Source: CADEDV01 sp036374495 (GTDB taxonomy: Bacteria; Bacteroidota; Bacteroidia; Chitinophagales; Chitinophagaceae). From it: DNA of 19,969 nucleotides. Below are positions 6,054 to 13,021 of the stretch, one piece after another (position 1 is the stretch's first letter; each line of letters opens with the position of its first letter). The stretch spans positions 1 through 19,969 of the forward strand of contig CBFGYO010000069.1 in assembly GCA_965652975.1 (NCBI GenBank). The letters are read 5' to 3'. Under the pieces are notes generated by a model, which worked only from the letters and a program-made list of their open reading frames with translations, had not been told where the DNA came from and ran no database searches. Position numbers and translations under genes: made by a program.

Positions 6054-8546
6054 ATGAAAATCACCCACCGCCAAATACTGCTAGCCTTTCTCAGCATGCT
6101 GCTTAGTGCCACTGCTTTCTCCCAAAAAAAAATCGCCCATGTTTCAGGTAAGGTTGTAGATGACAATGAAAATCCATTGCCAAATGTATCCGTAACAATA
6201 CTTGGAAGGCAGGGGGGCATTACCACTAATGATTCCGGGTATTTCAGATTGCAGGTGCCTGCCGAAAGGGCGTTTGCTATCGTTTTCAGTTATTCAGGCC
6301 GCCGTACCGAGCAAAAGAATTTTCTATTAAATGAAAACGAGGAAGAAACTATAACGCTGCGCATGGAAAGGGGCGAAACAGTGCTAGGTGAAGTAGTAGT
6401 GACGGACCAGCGCGACCGGCGCGAAGCGGGGCTAATACGTCCCAATCCTAAAACGGTAATCAACCTGCCTTCGGCTATTTCGGGAGTTGAAAGTCTTATT
6501 AAAGTATTTGTAGGTTCAAATAATGAACTCACTTCCCAATATTCAGTTAGAGGTGGCAGTTATGATGAGAACCTGATCTATGTAAACGATTTTGAAGTAT
6601 TCCGCCCCTACCTGGTCAGGAATGGCCAGCAGGAAGGATTAAGTTTCATTAATCCCGAAATGGTTCGGAATATAAATTTTTACAACGGTGGATACCAGGC
6701 GAGGTATGGCGACAAAATGAGTAGCGTTTTGGACATCCAGTACAAACGTCCAAAACGATTTGGAGGCTCTGCTTATGTGGGAATACTTGAGCAGGGTTTA
6801 CAATTAGAAGGTATCAGCAACAATAATAAATTCACTTATTTGGTGGGCGCCCGCAACCGCACCAACAAAAACCTGCTGAGTCGCCAGGAAACTTCCGGCA
6901 ATTATGTGCCTTCTTCTTCCGATTTGCAGGGATTATTTACTTACCAGTTCAGTCCAAAATGGCAAGCAGAATTGTTGGGAAATATTTCAAAAACAAAATT
7001 CACACTGGTTCCTGAATTCAGCCAGTTGACCTCTTCGGTATTTTCTCCATACTTCAGTGTTAACCTCGGTGTGGACATATATTTTGATGGCCAGGAGAGA
7101 GATGAATACAGAACGAATATGGTGGGCTTTGCGCTTATCAACCAGGTAAACCGGAGATTAAGAATGAAATGGATGGCGGGTCGTTTTGAAAACGATGAAC
7201 AGGAAAACATAGACATTTCCGGGGCATACTTATTCGGAGAACGTGATTTTGACAAAAGTCAACCCACCTATGGCCTGATCATTAACCCGCTTGGTGCAGG
7301 AGTATACCAGGATTTTGCACGCAACAAACTCAATATTACAAACTGGAACATTGCACATAAGGGCAATTTGGATAAAGGTAAACATGCCATACAGTGGGGT
7401 GTTGGATACGATAAGACAGAAATCAACGACAAATTAAATGAATGGGAGTACCAGGACTCTGCCGGCTACTCACTTCCCTTCCAACCGGATTTTTTGCAAA
7501 TGAATTCTGTGATCAAAACAACTGCAGTATTATCAGTAGATAAATATTCAGGTTATCTGCAGGATAATATTTTGCTGGGCGATTCGTCCCGTTCGGCAAC
7601 GCTGACCGTAGGTGTTCGCTTTAACTACAATTCGTTGAATAATGAATTCCTGGTTTCACCGCGTGTAGGCGCGAGCTGGAAGCCTTCCTGGAAAAAAGAT
7701 ATCGTATTTCGCGTAGCAGCAGGCGCGTATCATCAGCCACCTTTCTACCGTGAATTGCGACGCTATGATGGTAGTGTGAATACAGACCTACTGGCACAAA
7801 AGAGCTGGCAGGGCGTGGCGGGATTCGATTATAATTTCATTGGCATCGCTAACCGTCCCATGCGCTGGACAACAGAGCTATATTATAAATCGATGACCGA
7901 TGTGGTACCATATGATATCGATAATGTACGGATAAGGTATTTCGGAGAAAATAGTGCGAAAGCTTATGCAACAGGTATCGAGATGCGACTTTTTGGGGAG
8001 CTCGTAAAGGATGCCGAAAGCTGGGTGAGTCTCGGATTTATGCGTACGGAAGAGGATATTGAAGGCGACACATACCAGGAGTACACGCTGAACGATCAGA
8101 ATGAACCAATCGATAGTATTACCGTCGAACAGGGATGGCTAAGAAGGCCGACAGACAGACGTATAACTTTCGGTATGTTTTTCCAGGATTACCTGGCTAC
8201 CAATAAGAATTTTAAAGTGTATCTCAATATGCTGTATGGAAGTAATCTTCCTTACAATATTCCAGGTAGTACCAAATACCGGAACGCTCTTACCATTGAT
8301 CCTTATATCCGGATTGATGTAGGTTTTAGTGCCCTGCTTCTTGATGCAGACAGGAGCAAGCGCCGTAGCCATAGTCCATTTAGAAATTTTGAAAGCATTT
8401 GGGCCAACCTCGAAGTATTTAACCTTATTGATCGCGCAAACACTATTTCTTACTTACTGGTAAAGGATTTTTCCAATACCATTTATACGATGCCTAACAG
8501 GCTTACGCCGCGACTGGTGAATTTTAAAATCATAGCAAGATGGTAA
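6054..8546 (+). CDS. TonB-dependent outer-membrane receptor
   Basis: An 830-residue TonB-dependent receptor. Order: signal peptide (1-23, ending ATAFSQ), carboxypeptidase-regulatory-like beta-sandwich (about 26-108: VSGKVVDDNENPLPNVSVTI, then TNDSGYFRLQVP), a TonB-box-like VVVTD (114-118), plug domain (about 125-235, with YSVRGGSYDENLIYVNDFEV and NINFYNGGYQARYGDKMSS), then a beta-barrel ending in an aromatic residue (IIARW), the usual barrel terminus. It would import a substrate across the outer membrane using TonB energy; the substrate is unknown. There is no SusD-like partner, so it is not a typical glycan-uptake pair. Its stop overlaps the ATG of the small barrel protein downstream, indicating translational coupling. 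The ATG chosen starts a good signal peptide. Confidence 0.95.
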   Translation: MKITHRQILLAFLSMLLSATAFSQKKIAHVSGKVVDDNENPLPNVSVTILGRQGGITTNDSGYFRLQVPAERAFAIVFSYSGRRTEQKNFLLNENEEETITLRMERGETVLGEVVVTDQRDRREAGLIRPNPKTVINLPSAISGVESLIKVFVGSNNELTSQYSVRGGSYDENLIYVNDFEVFRPYLVRNGQQEGLSFINPEMVRNINFYNGGYQARYGDKMSSVLDIQYKRPKRFGGSAYVGILEQGLQLEGISNNNKFTYLVGARNRTNKNLLSRQETSGNYVPSSSDLQGLFTYQFSPKWQAELLGNISKTKFTLVPEFSQLTSSVFSPYFSVNLGVDIYFDGQERDEYRTNMVGFALINQVNRRLRMKWMAGRFENDEQENIDISGAYLFGERDFDKSQPTYGLIINPLGAGVYQDFARNKLNITNWNIAHKGNLDKGKHAIQWGVGYDKTEINDKLNEWEYQDSAGYSLPFQPDFLQMNSVIKTTAVLSVDKYSGYLQDNILLGDSSRSATLTVGVRFNYNSLNNEFLVSPRVGASWKPSWKKDIVFRVAAGAYHQPPFYRELRRYDGSVNTDLLAQKSWQGVAGFDYNFIGIANRPMRWTTELYYKSMTDVVPYDIDNVRIRYFGENSAKAYATGIEMRLFGELVKDAESWVSLGFMRTEEDIEGDTYQEYTLNDQNEPIDSITVEQGWLRRPTDRRITFGMFFQDYLATNKNFKVYLNMLYGSNLPYNIPGSTKYRNALTIDPYIRIDVGFSALLLDADRSKRRSHSPFRNFESIWANLEVFNLIDRANTISYLLVKDFSNTIYTMPNRLTPRLVNFKIIARW

Positions 8547-9061
8547 AATACCGGTATGCATTTCTTTCGATTATTTTATTGATTGCACAAGTTTCATTGA
8601 ACGCACAATCAGGCCGGCATAATATAGAAGCGGGTGTAAGTGGTAATGTTCCCTATGGAATGCAATCAAATACTAATATCGGCTTGGGTATCGATGCCGG
8701 CTACCTGTATAAACTGCACGAACAAAATCTGTTGATCTTCTCTTTCGCATCTAACAAATTTCGTACAAACCTGGAAGGCAACCAGTACGATAATCATTTC
8801 AGGAGCATTAGTGCCGGTGTTCGCCATCTTTTTTCTGAAAGAATATATGCGCAGGTACTTATTGGAGGTGCGGGTTATGAAACCACGCTTGTTGATAATC
8901 ATTTCCTGGGCTATGGCCAGTTGCGTGCGGGCTACCTGATGCCGAGTAGGAATACAGCTTTTGATTTCTCCATACTTATTAATCAGACCACGGAAGGAAT
9001 GGGATGGTTCGGGTTGAGAGTAGGAACGATGTTGTCGTTTGGAAAGAGTACTGAGCGTTAG
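8540..9061 (+). CDS. Small outer-membrane beta-barrel-like protein
   Basis: A 173-residue protein with signal peptide (residues 1-22, ending SLNAQ) followed by alternating hydrophobic/polar strands rich in glycine and aromatics: HNIEAGVSGNVPYG, IGLGIDAGYLYKL, RSISAGVRHLF, YAQVLIGGAGYET, GYGQLRAGYLM, WFGLRVGTMLSF. This looks like a six- to eight-stranded outer-membrane barrel. Its ATG overlaps the last seven bases of the TonB-dependent receptor gene, so the two are translated in a coupled way and probably work together, for instance as accessory protein of the receptor. I do not recognise a named family; function unknown. Confidence 0.83.
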   Translation: MVKYRYAFLSIILLIAQVSLNAQSGRHNIEAGVSGNVPYGMQSNTNIGLGIDAGYLYKLHEQNLLIFSFASNKFRTNLEGNQYDNHFRSISAGVRHLFSERIYAQVLIGGAGYETTLVDNHFLGYGQLRAGYLMPSRNTAFDFSILINQTTEGMGWFGLRVGTMLSFGKSTER

Positions 9062-9098
9062 AATTTTTTATACCCTTAAAAGTGCAATAACCGTGTAA

Positions 9099-9578
9099 TT
9101 ATTTCTTCACCCAAAATTCGTCGGTCCAGTCGGCGCAGCTCACCGGGTGTTTTTCCAGTTCGGTATGGACAGCATTTAGTTGATCCTGTGTAAGGTGTTC
9201 TTCTAAATAGGCGAATAGTTTTCGTTCTTCCCATCGTATATGACGTTCTGCAAGATCAGCCAACGTTTTAAAAGTTTCTTTTTCAGCTTCAATGTCGAGG
9301 TTAAGTACAAGTTCACGAATTTGCGCGTGTTCATTTTGTACCTGTGCCACCCAGGGGTGTTCGGCCGGCATATAGGGAAGCAGAATCTTTTCTTCCTGGT
9401 AAAAATGTGCTTTGGTGTGTTCCTTCCAGTACCAAAGTGTATACTTCCGCAGTTTGGCGCAGGAGGTGTCGTTTTTAAGGCCCTGTCGGAGTTTCCACAC
9501 AAACAATAAAGCGTCGTGGTGTTCGCGGCTTAGGGGTGCGAGTTGAGGGCTGCGTTTGATTGGCTTGATCTTTTCCAT
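9099..9578 (-). CDS. Hemerythrin (HHE) domain protein
   Basis: A 159-residue cytoplasmic four-helix protein of the hemerythrin HHE cation-binding type. Candidate di-iron ligands are spaced as expected: H20/H21 (SREHHD), H58 and E62 (AHFYQEE), H84 (QNEHAQ), H113 and E117 (ERHIRWEE). Such proteins bind O2 or NO, store iron, or repair iron-sulfur centres. It is convergent with the small barrel gene, 37 bases away, and divergent from phoH over a 387-base region with two dyad sequences, one of which could be its operator. No signal peptide. Domain call is firm; the physiological role (oxygen/NO response) is inferred. Confidence 0.93.
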   Translation of the reverse strand: MEKIKPIKRSPQLAPLSREHHDALLFVWKLRQGLKNDTSCAKLRKYTLWYWKEHTKAHFYQEEKILLPYMPAEHPWVAQVQNEHAQIRELVLNLDIEAEKETFKTLADLAERHIRWEERKLFAYLEEHLTQDQLNAVHTELEKHPVSCADWTDEFWVKK

Positions 9579-9753
9579 TACCAGTGGCCGATTTGCTTAA
9601 AGATAAATCAATATTCAGACGTGAAAAAAACAGTCCCAAATTAGAAGATTATTACAGACTGTAGATTTACGATTATGGAAAGATGCAGTTTCTTAAAACG
9701 CTCATAACTCTTACATAAAAAACTCTTAACTACAACTTTGGCAGGATTATTTC

Positions 9754-9771
9754 TATTCACATCTGTGAATA
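9754..9771. promoter_or_regulatory. Perfect 8-bp dyad, possible operator
   Basis: TATTCACA-TC-TGTGAATA is a perfect inverted repeat with a two-base centre. It lies 14 bases upstream of the -33 box of the phoH promoter and could bind a dimeric regulator for either divergent gene. It shows TGTGA/TCACA half-sites as in Crp/Fnr sites, but with inverted order and spacing, so that family is not supported. Confidence 0.5.
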
Positions 9772-9784
9772 AGTAACTGTAGGA

Positions 9785-9811
9785 TTGTACAAATTTGATC
9801 AGTTATATTTG
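9785..9811 (+). promoter_or_regulatory. Bacteroidota-type promoter toward phoH
   Basis: -7 box TATATTTG (9804-9811) matches TAnnTTTG exactly; TTG at 9785-9787 is 16 bases upstream, slightly short for a -33 box. Transcription would start near 9817, giving a leader of roughly 150 bases before phoH. Confidence 0.6.
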
Positions 9812-9813
9812 GA

Positions 9814-9831
9814 TACTACGCAGGCGTAGTA
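9814..9831. promoter_or_regulatory. Perfect 8-bp dyad at the phoH transcription start
   Basis: TACTACGC-AG-GCGTAGTA starts three bases after the -7 box and covers the predicted transcription start. As DNA it could be an operator blocking RNA polymerase; as RNA it would be a hairpin at or near the 5' end. A run of six A bases follows. Confidence 0.55.
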
Positions 9832-9955
9832 AAAAAGATGGGTGAGGCTTTTGTATATAAAACAAAAGACGTGAAATATCCCGGTCCACCCTTGCCGGAA
9901 TTGTGAAAATAAGATTCTACTCCGCAACAAATTACTACGGAAAGGATCTATAAAA

Positions 9956-9985
9956 ATGAAGCGAATTGACCGACACTATCATTAA
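9956..9985 (+). CDS. Possible nine-codon ORF overlapping the phoH start
   Basis: ATG at 9956 opens a nine-codon frame (MKRIDRHYH) that stops at 9983-9985, 20 bases inside phoH in another frame. AAGGA at 9942-9946 has good spacing (9 bases) to this ATG but is 19 bases from the phoH TTG. It could be a leader peptide that feeds ribosomes to phoH or limits its translation. Speculative; a chance ORF or a sequencing indel is possible. Confidence 0.3.
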   Translation: MKRIDRHYH

Positions 9986-10934
9986 CCTTGAGACCGTCAA
10001 CCCTATCGAGTTCTTCGGAGTAAATAATGGAAAACTCGACCTGCTCAAAAAGAAATTCCCCTTATTAAAAATTCTGTCGCGCGGTACACAACTCAAGTTG
10101 AGTGGTGCACCTGAACAGGTAGATGCTGCACGGGAAAAAATTTCCCTAATCGTTACCTACCTGGAGCGAAATGGCCACATGAGTGAGAACTATTTTGAGC
10201 AAATCCTCGGCGGGGATGATGTGGAAACCGTAGACAATTTCGTAGAACGAAATCCCAACGACGTACTTGTATTTGGCCCCAACGGCAAATCGGTAAGGGC
10301 GCGTACAGCCAACCAGAAAAAGATGGTGCAACTGGCCGAACGTAACGATATCGTTTTTGCAATTGGACCTGCCGGTACCGGTAAAACGTATACAGCCGTA
10401 GCGCTCGCTGTGCGGGCTTTGAAAAACAAACAGGTTAAAAAGATCGTCTTAACCCGCCCAGCAGTTGAGGCAGGCGAAAGCCTGGGCTTTCTACCCGGTG
10501 ATCTGAAAGAGAAGATCGATCCCTACCTGCGTCCGCTATACGATGCGTTGGACGACATGATCCCGGCGGATAAATTGGGTTATTACATGAGCACCCGTAC
10601 AATCGAGATAGCTCCACTTGCATATATGCGTGGCCGAACACTGGATAATGCATATATATTATTGGACGAAGCACAAAATGCCACAGATCTTCAATTGAAG
10701 ATGTTTTTGACACGTATAGGTGCCAATGCCAAAGCGATCATCACAGGCGACGTAACCCAGGTAGACCTACCGCGAAATCAAAAAAGTGGTTTGTCGACAG
10801 CCGTACGCATTTTAAAGAATGTGGATGGAATAGGGCACATCGAACTGGACGAAGAAGATGTGGTACGTCACCGCCTGGTGAAAGCCATTATCAAAGCTTA
10901 CAACAAAGAGCAGGGCAAGCAGGAGAATGGATAA
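9966..10934 (+). CDS. phoH: PhoH-like ATPase
   Basis: A 322-residue PhoH-family P-loop ATPase (YbeZ/PhoH-like), thought to act on RNA, often with the ribosome-maturation factor YbeY. Walker A GPAGTGKT is at 134-141, Walker B YILLDEAQNAT at 230-240, with TRPAVEAGESLGFLPGDL and ITGDVTQVDLPR matching the family. The N-terminal 70 residues form a KH-like domain (KLDLLKKKFP ... KLSGAPEQV). The start is TTG at 9966: an in-frame TGA at 9957-9959 excludes anything longer, and TDTIINLETVNPIEF is the usual beginning of Bacteroidota homologues. The only SD-like sequence is spaced for an overlapping nine-codon ORF. A hairpin terminator follows at 10974. Despite the name, phosphate regulation is not implied here. 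Confidence 0.94.
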   Translation: MTDTIINLETVNPIEFFGVNNGKLDLLKKKFPLLKILSRGTQLKLSGAPEQVDAAREKISLIVTYLERNGHMSENYFEQILGGDDVETVDNFVERNPNDVLVFGPNGKSVRARTANQKKMVQLAERNDIVFAIGPAGTGKTYTAVALAVRALKNKQVKKIVLTRPAVEAGESLGFLPGDLKEKIDPYLRPLYDALDDMIPADKLGYYMSTRTIEIAPLAYMRGRTLDNAYILLDEAQNATDLQLKMFLTRIGANAKAIITGDVTQVDLPRNQKSGLSTAVRILKNVDGIGHIELDEEDVVRHRLVKAIIKAYNKEQGKQENG

Positions 10935-10973
10935 TTAGATTATTTATTTTATAAGAGTATCATAGACGGATCA

Positions 10974-10998
10974 AAAAGGCAGCTACGGGCTGCCTTTT
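10974..10998 (+). terminator. Rho-independent terminator after phoH
   Basis: AAAAGGCAGC (10974-10983), a five-base loop, then GCTGCCTTTT (10989-10998): a perfect 10-bp stem ending in T residues, 39 bases after the phoH stop. Confidence 0.9.
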
Positions 10999-11034
10999 GA
11001 TTTATGTGCACTTTATCCGTGACTGGTGCGCCAG

Positions 11035-11062
11035 TTTCCTCAGGCAAAGTTTTCGTACTTTG
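11035..11062 (+). promoter_or_regulatory. Promoter of the lipoprotein-crcB operon
   Basis: TACTTTG (11056-11062), followed by C, resembles the Bacteroidota -7 box with one spacer base missing; TTTC at 11035-11038 is a plausible -33 box 17 bases upstream. The box ends five bases before the ATG at 11068, again suggesting an extremely short leader. Confidence 0.5.
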
Positions 11063-11067
11063 CGCCA

Positions 11068-11517
11068 ATGAAATACCTGTGTTTTTACTTGCTATTCCTG
11101 CTAATAATGTTTGCAGCCTGTGAATCCAACGATCGCAAGCCTGGTGGCGACCCGGTAACTGACATTGATGCTGCCAGGGATTTTATTCGTGCTTCACTTG
11201 ATGGAAATTTTCAAAAAGCCAGGAATTACATGCTCAGGGATTCGATCAATGAAGAAAGGATGAACCTGATTGAAAGGGTAAGTTTATCACCTGATGAAAA
11301 GAAAGGGCTGGCTGCATCAAGCATCAACATCCATAGCGTGACCCCGGTAAATGATAGCGTAACGGTTGTAATCTATTCCAATTCCTTTAAAAACAACTGG
11401 GATACACTTCGTGTTCTTAAACAACAGGGAAAATGGCTGGTGGACTTCAACTATCTCTGGGAACATGATGCCGATACGCTGGTTCGTTATAATAACCAAG
11501 ATTCACGTCCACAATGA
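11068..11517 (+). CDS. Small lipoprotein, DUF4878/NTF2-like
   Basis: A 149-residue lipoprotein starting at ATG 11068; the signal MKYLCFYLLFLLIMFAAC ends in a lipobox with C18. The frame is open to 11026 but that start would place 14 residues before the signal peptide. The mature part, DIDAARDFIRASLDGNFQKA early and DTLRVLKQQGKWLVDFNYLW late, has the layout of DUF4878/NTF2-like lipoproteins: a helix pair followed by a curved sheet ending in a GKWLVD strand. No catalytic residues can be named. Its TGA overlaps the ATG of crcB (ATGA), so the two are translationally coupled, although no functional link between this fold and fluoride export is known to me. Confidence 0.85.
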   Translation: MKYLCFYLLFLLIMFAACESNDRKPGGDPVTDIDAARDFIRASLDGNFQKARNYMLRDSINEERMNLIERVSLSPDEKKGLAASSINIHSVTPVNDSVTVVIYSNSFKNNWDTLRVLKQQGKWLVDFNYLWEHDADTLVRYNNQDSRPQ

Positions 11518-11876
11518 TCAATCAATTATTGCTGGTAGGATTGGGTGGCGGCATTGGCAGTATCGCACGATGGCTTTGCCAGCGGTATGCGGCAGTGCTC
11601 TACCCGCATCATTATCCACTTGGCACATGGATCGTAAACATTGTGGGTTGTTTCCTGATTGGTATATTCTGGGGGCGTTTACATGCTGCTACTATTAACT
11701 GGAAATTATTTTTGATGATAGGATTATGTGGAGGCTTTACTACTTTTTCTGCTTTCACTTTGGAGAGTATTGGTCTGATAAAACAGGAGAAACACGGTTT
11801 GTTTTTCCTGTACATTGCAGCCAGTGTGCTGGGAGGACTTGCTGCTACGTATGCAGGTATGAAGCTGTCGCGTTAA
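11514..11876 (+). CDS. crcB: Fluoride channel CrcB/Fluc
   Basis: A 120-residue membrane protein with four hydrophobic helices, the fluoride-specific ion channel Fluc, which works as a dual-topology dimer in the inner membrane and expels F-. Family motifs are present: GGGIGSIARW (11-20), PLGTWIVNIVGCFLIG (35-50; the conserved N42 and G45) and GLCGGFTTFSAFTLE (70-84) with the phenylalanine pair of the pore. Length is typical. The ATG overlaps the lipoprotein stop by four bases. No fluoride riboswitch is evident upstream; the operon starts only about five bases after its -7 box, leaving no room for one. Only one crcB copy is present, which suits a homodimer. Confidence 0.96.
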   Translation: MINQLLLVGLGGGIGSIARWLCQRYAAVLYPHHYPLGTWIVNIVGCFLIGIFWGRLHAATINWKLFLMIGLCGGFTTFSAFTLESIGLIKQEKHGLFFLYIAASVLGGLAATYAGMKLSR

Positions 11877-11884
11877 TATATTTG
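11877..11884 (+). promoter_or_regulatory. -7 box of ppa
   Basis: TATATTTG matches TAnnTTTG exactly and begins at the end of crcB (its last T base lies just after the stop). ATG is 19 bases downstream. No clear -33 TTG is seen. Confidence 0.5.
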
Positions 11885-11903
11885 CCTTACCTAAACCAAT
11901 CTT

Positions 11904-12446
11904 ATGCTTACGGTTAATCATCCCTGGCATGGAGCACACTACGGCGAAAAATCGCCGAAGACTGTGAATGCGCTGATTGAAATTCCCCAGGGCTCAAGAT
12001 CAAAATATGAGGTGGACAAAGCTACCGGACTATTGCGACTCGACCGGGTTATCTATTCTTCTTTCCACTACCCCATCAACTATGGCTTTATCCCGCAAAC
12101 GCTCGGGCAGGATGGCGACCCGCTTGATGTACTGGTACTTTGCTCCCAACCTATCCAGTCGCTGTGCCTTGTAGAAGCTGATGTAATCGGCAATATGCAA
12201 ATGATGGATAGTGGCCAGGTAGACGATAAGATAATCGCTGTCGCCGCAAAAGATCCGTCTGTCAGCCATTACCAGCGCATGGAAGACCTGCCCCAGCATT
12301 TTTTACTGGAGCTTCGCAATTTCTTTGAGCAATATAAAGTTTTGGAAAATAAAAAAGTCGCTATCGACAATTTTCAGGATAAGGATACCGCCTGCAAAGT
12401 CATACAGGATGCCATAGATTTTTACAAAGAAAACTTTGCCAAATAA
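11904..12446 (+). CDS. ppa: Inorganic pyrophosphatase, family I
   Basis: A 180-residue soluble family I pyrophosphatase that hydrolyses PPi to two phosphates with Mg2+ and so drives biosynthesis. Active-site motifs: EIPQGSRSKYEVDK (26-39; E26, K34, E36), NYGFIPQT (59-66; Y60), DGDPLDVLVL (70-79; D70, D72, D75), then D102, D107 and K109. Length is normal for bacterial enzymes. ATG 11904 follows a good -7 box. The stop is 26 bases before the TauE/SafE gene, which is likely cotranscribed. Secure. Confidence 0.97.
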   Translation: MLTVNHPWHGAHYGEKSPKTVNALIEIPQGSRSKYEVDKATGLLRLDRVIYSSFHYPINYGFIPQTLGQDGDPLDVLVLCSQPIQSLCLVEADVIGNMQMMDSGQVDDKIIAVAAKDPSVSHYQRMEDLPQHFLLELRNFFEQYKVLENKKVAIDNFQDKDTACKVIQDAIDFYKENFAK

Positions 12447-12472
12447 TAGTGAACCTTAATCAACATAATAGT

Positions 12473-12889
12473 ATGACTACGCAATTGATGATAATAGTGA
12501 TCATTATCGGGCTTTCTGCCGGCATGTTAAGCGGGCTTGTAGGAGTTGGCGGCGGAATTATTATGGTACCGGCTCTTGTATTTTTTCTTCATTATACTCA
12601 GCACCAGGCGCAGGGAACTTCGTTGGCAGTGCTTACACTGCCTGTGGTAATTCTTGCATCTATATATTATTATAACCAGTGTCAGAAGTTAGGCACGCCG
12701 ATCGATCTTAAAGTTGTTGCGGTACTTGCAGGAGGATTTATTATTGGTGCGTATTTCGGAAGTAAGATTGCCCTGGTAATCAATGCGGGTTTAATGAAAG
12801 CAATTTTTGCAGTGATCCTCTTTTATACCGGGTTCAAAATGTTGGAATGGGATACTGCGATTATGAGATGGGTGAAGGGATGGTTTTAG
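12473..12889 (+). CDS. Half-size TauE/SafE family membrane protein
   Basis: A 138-residue membrane protein with four hydrophobic segments, matching one repeat of the TauE/SafE (DUF81) family, which exports sulfite or organosulfur compounds. The hallmark GLSAGMLSGLVGVGGGIIMVP lies near the N-terminus, followed by HQAQGTSLAV and a second GGFIIGAYFGSKIAL. Full-length members have about 250 residues and two such repeats, so this one would have to dimerise. ATG 12473 is used; a GTG at 12449, three bases after the ppa stop, would add eight polar residues and cannot be excluded. There is no frameshift sign: the frame ends cleanly and the next 130 bases show no second repeat. Substrate unknown. Confidence 0.85.
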   Translation: MTTQLMIIVIIIGLSAGMLSGLVGVGGGIIMVPALVFFLHYTQHQAQGTSLAVLTLPVVILASIYYYNQCQKLGTPIDLKVVAVLAGGFIIGAYFGSKIALVINAGLMKAIFAVILFYTGFKMLEWDTAIMRWVKGWF

Positions 12890-12900
12890 TGTAGTTGAAA

Positions 12901-12924
12901 GTTAAAAGATAAAAGATAAAAGTT
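12901..12924 (+). repeat. Dispersed GATAAAAG element, copy C
   Basis: GTTAAAA followed by two GATAAAAG-type units and TT, 11 bases after the TauE/SafE stop, A-rich strand as sense. No inverted partner is seen nearby. Confidence 0.8.
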
Positions 12925-12929
12925 GGGTG

Positions 12930-12943
12930 CCCTTCGGGAAGGG
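12930..12943. terminator. Short GC-rich palindrome between convergent genes
   Basis: CCCTTCGGGAAGGG is a perfect palindrome; in RNA CCC-TTCG-GGG can form with a stable UUCG-type loop. It follows copy C of the dispersed element and lies between genes ending at 12889 (+) and 13022 (-). There is no T-run, so a terminator role is only plausible. Confidence 0.45.
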
Positions 12944-13021
12944 ATTGAATAATCACTGGTAATAAAATTATAAATGGGAACTCAGTCCACGCGTTTCATA
13001 ACGGAATCAACAGTTATCTGA

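Larger units (their letters stand above)
9579..9965. other. Divergent regulatory region between hemerythrin gene and phoH
   Basis: 387 bases with no credible gene. They hold two perfect inverted repeats (9754-9771 and 9814-9831), a promoter pointing toward phoH (9785-9811), an SD-like AAGGA (9942-9946) and a nine-codon ORF overlapping the phoH start. I could not identify a convincing promoter for the hemerythrin gene. Confidence 0.7.

Noticed and set aside
9754..9771. Crp/Fnr binding site
   Set aside because: Half-sites are in the opposite order with a two-base centre, not TGTGA-N6-TCACA or TTGAT-N4-ATCAA.
10999..11067. Fluoride riboswitch ahead of the crcB operon
   Set aside because: No crcB-motif structure is seen, and the predicted promoter is only about five bases before the first start codon.
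12473..12889. Frameshifted or truncated full-size TauE/SafE gene
   Set aside because: No second repeat is readable in any frame downstream before the repeat element and the convergent peptidase gene.
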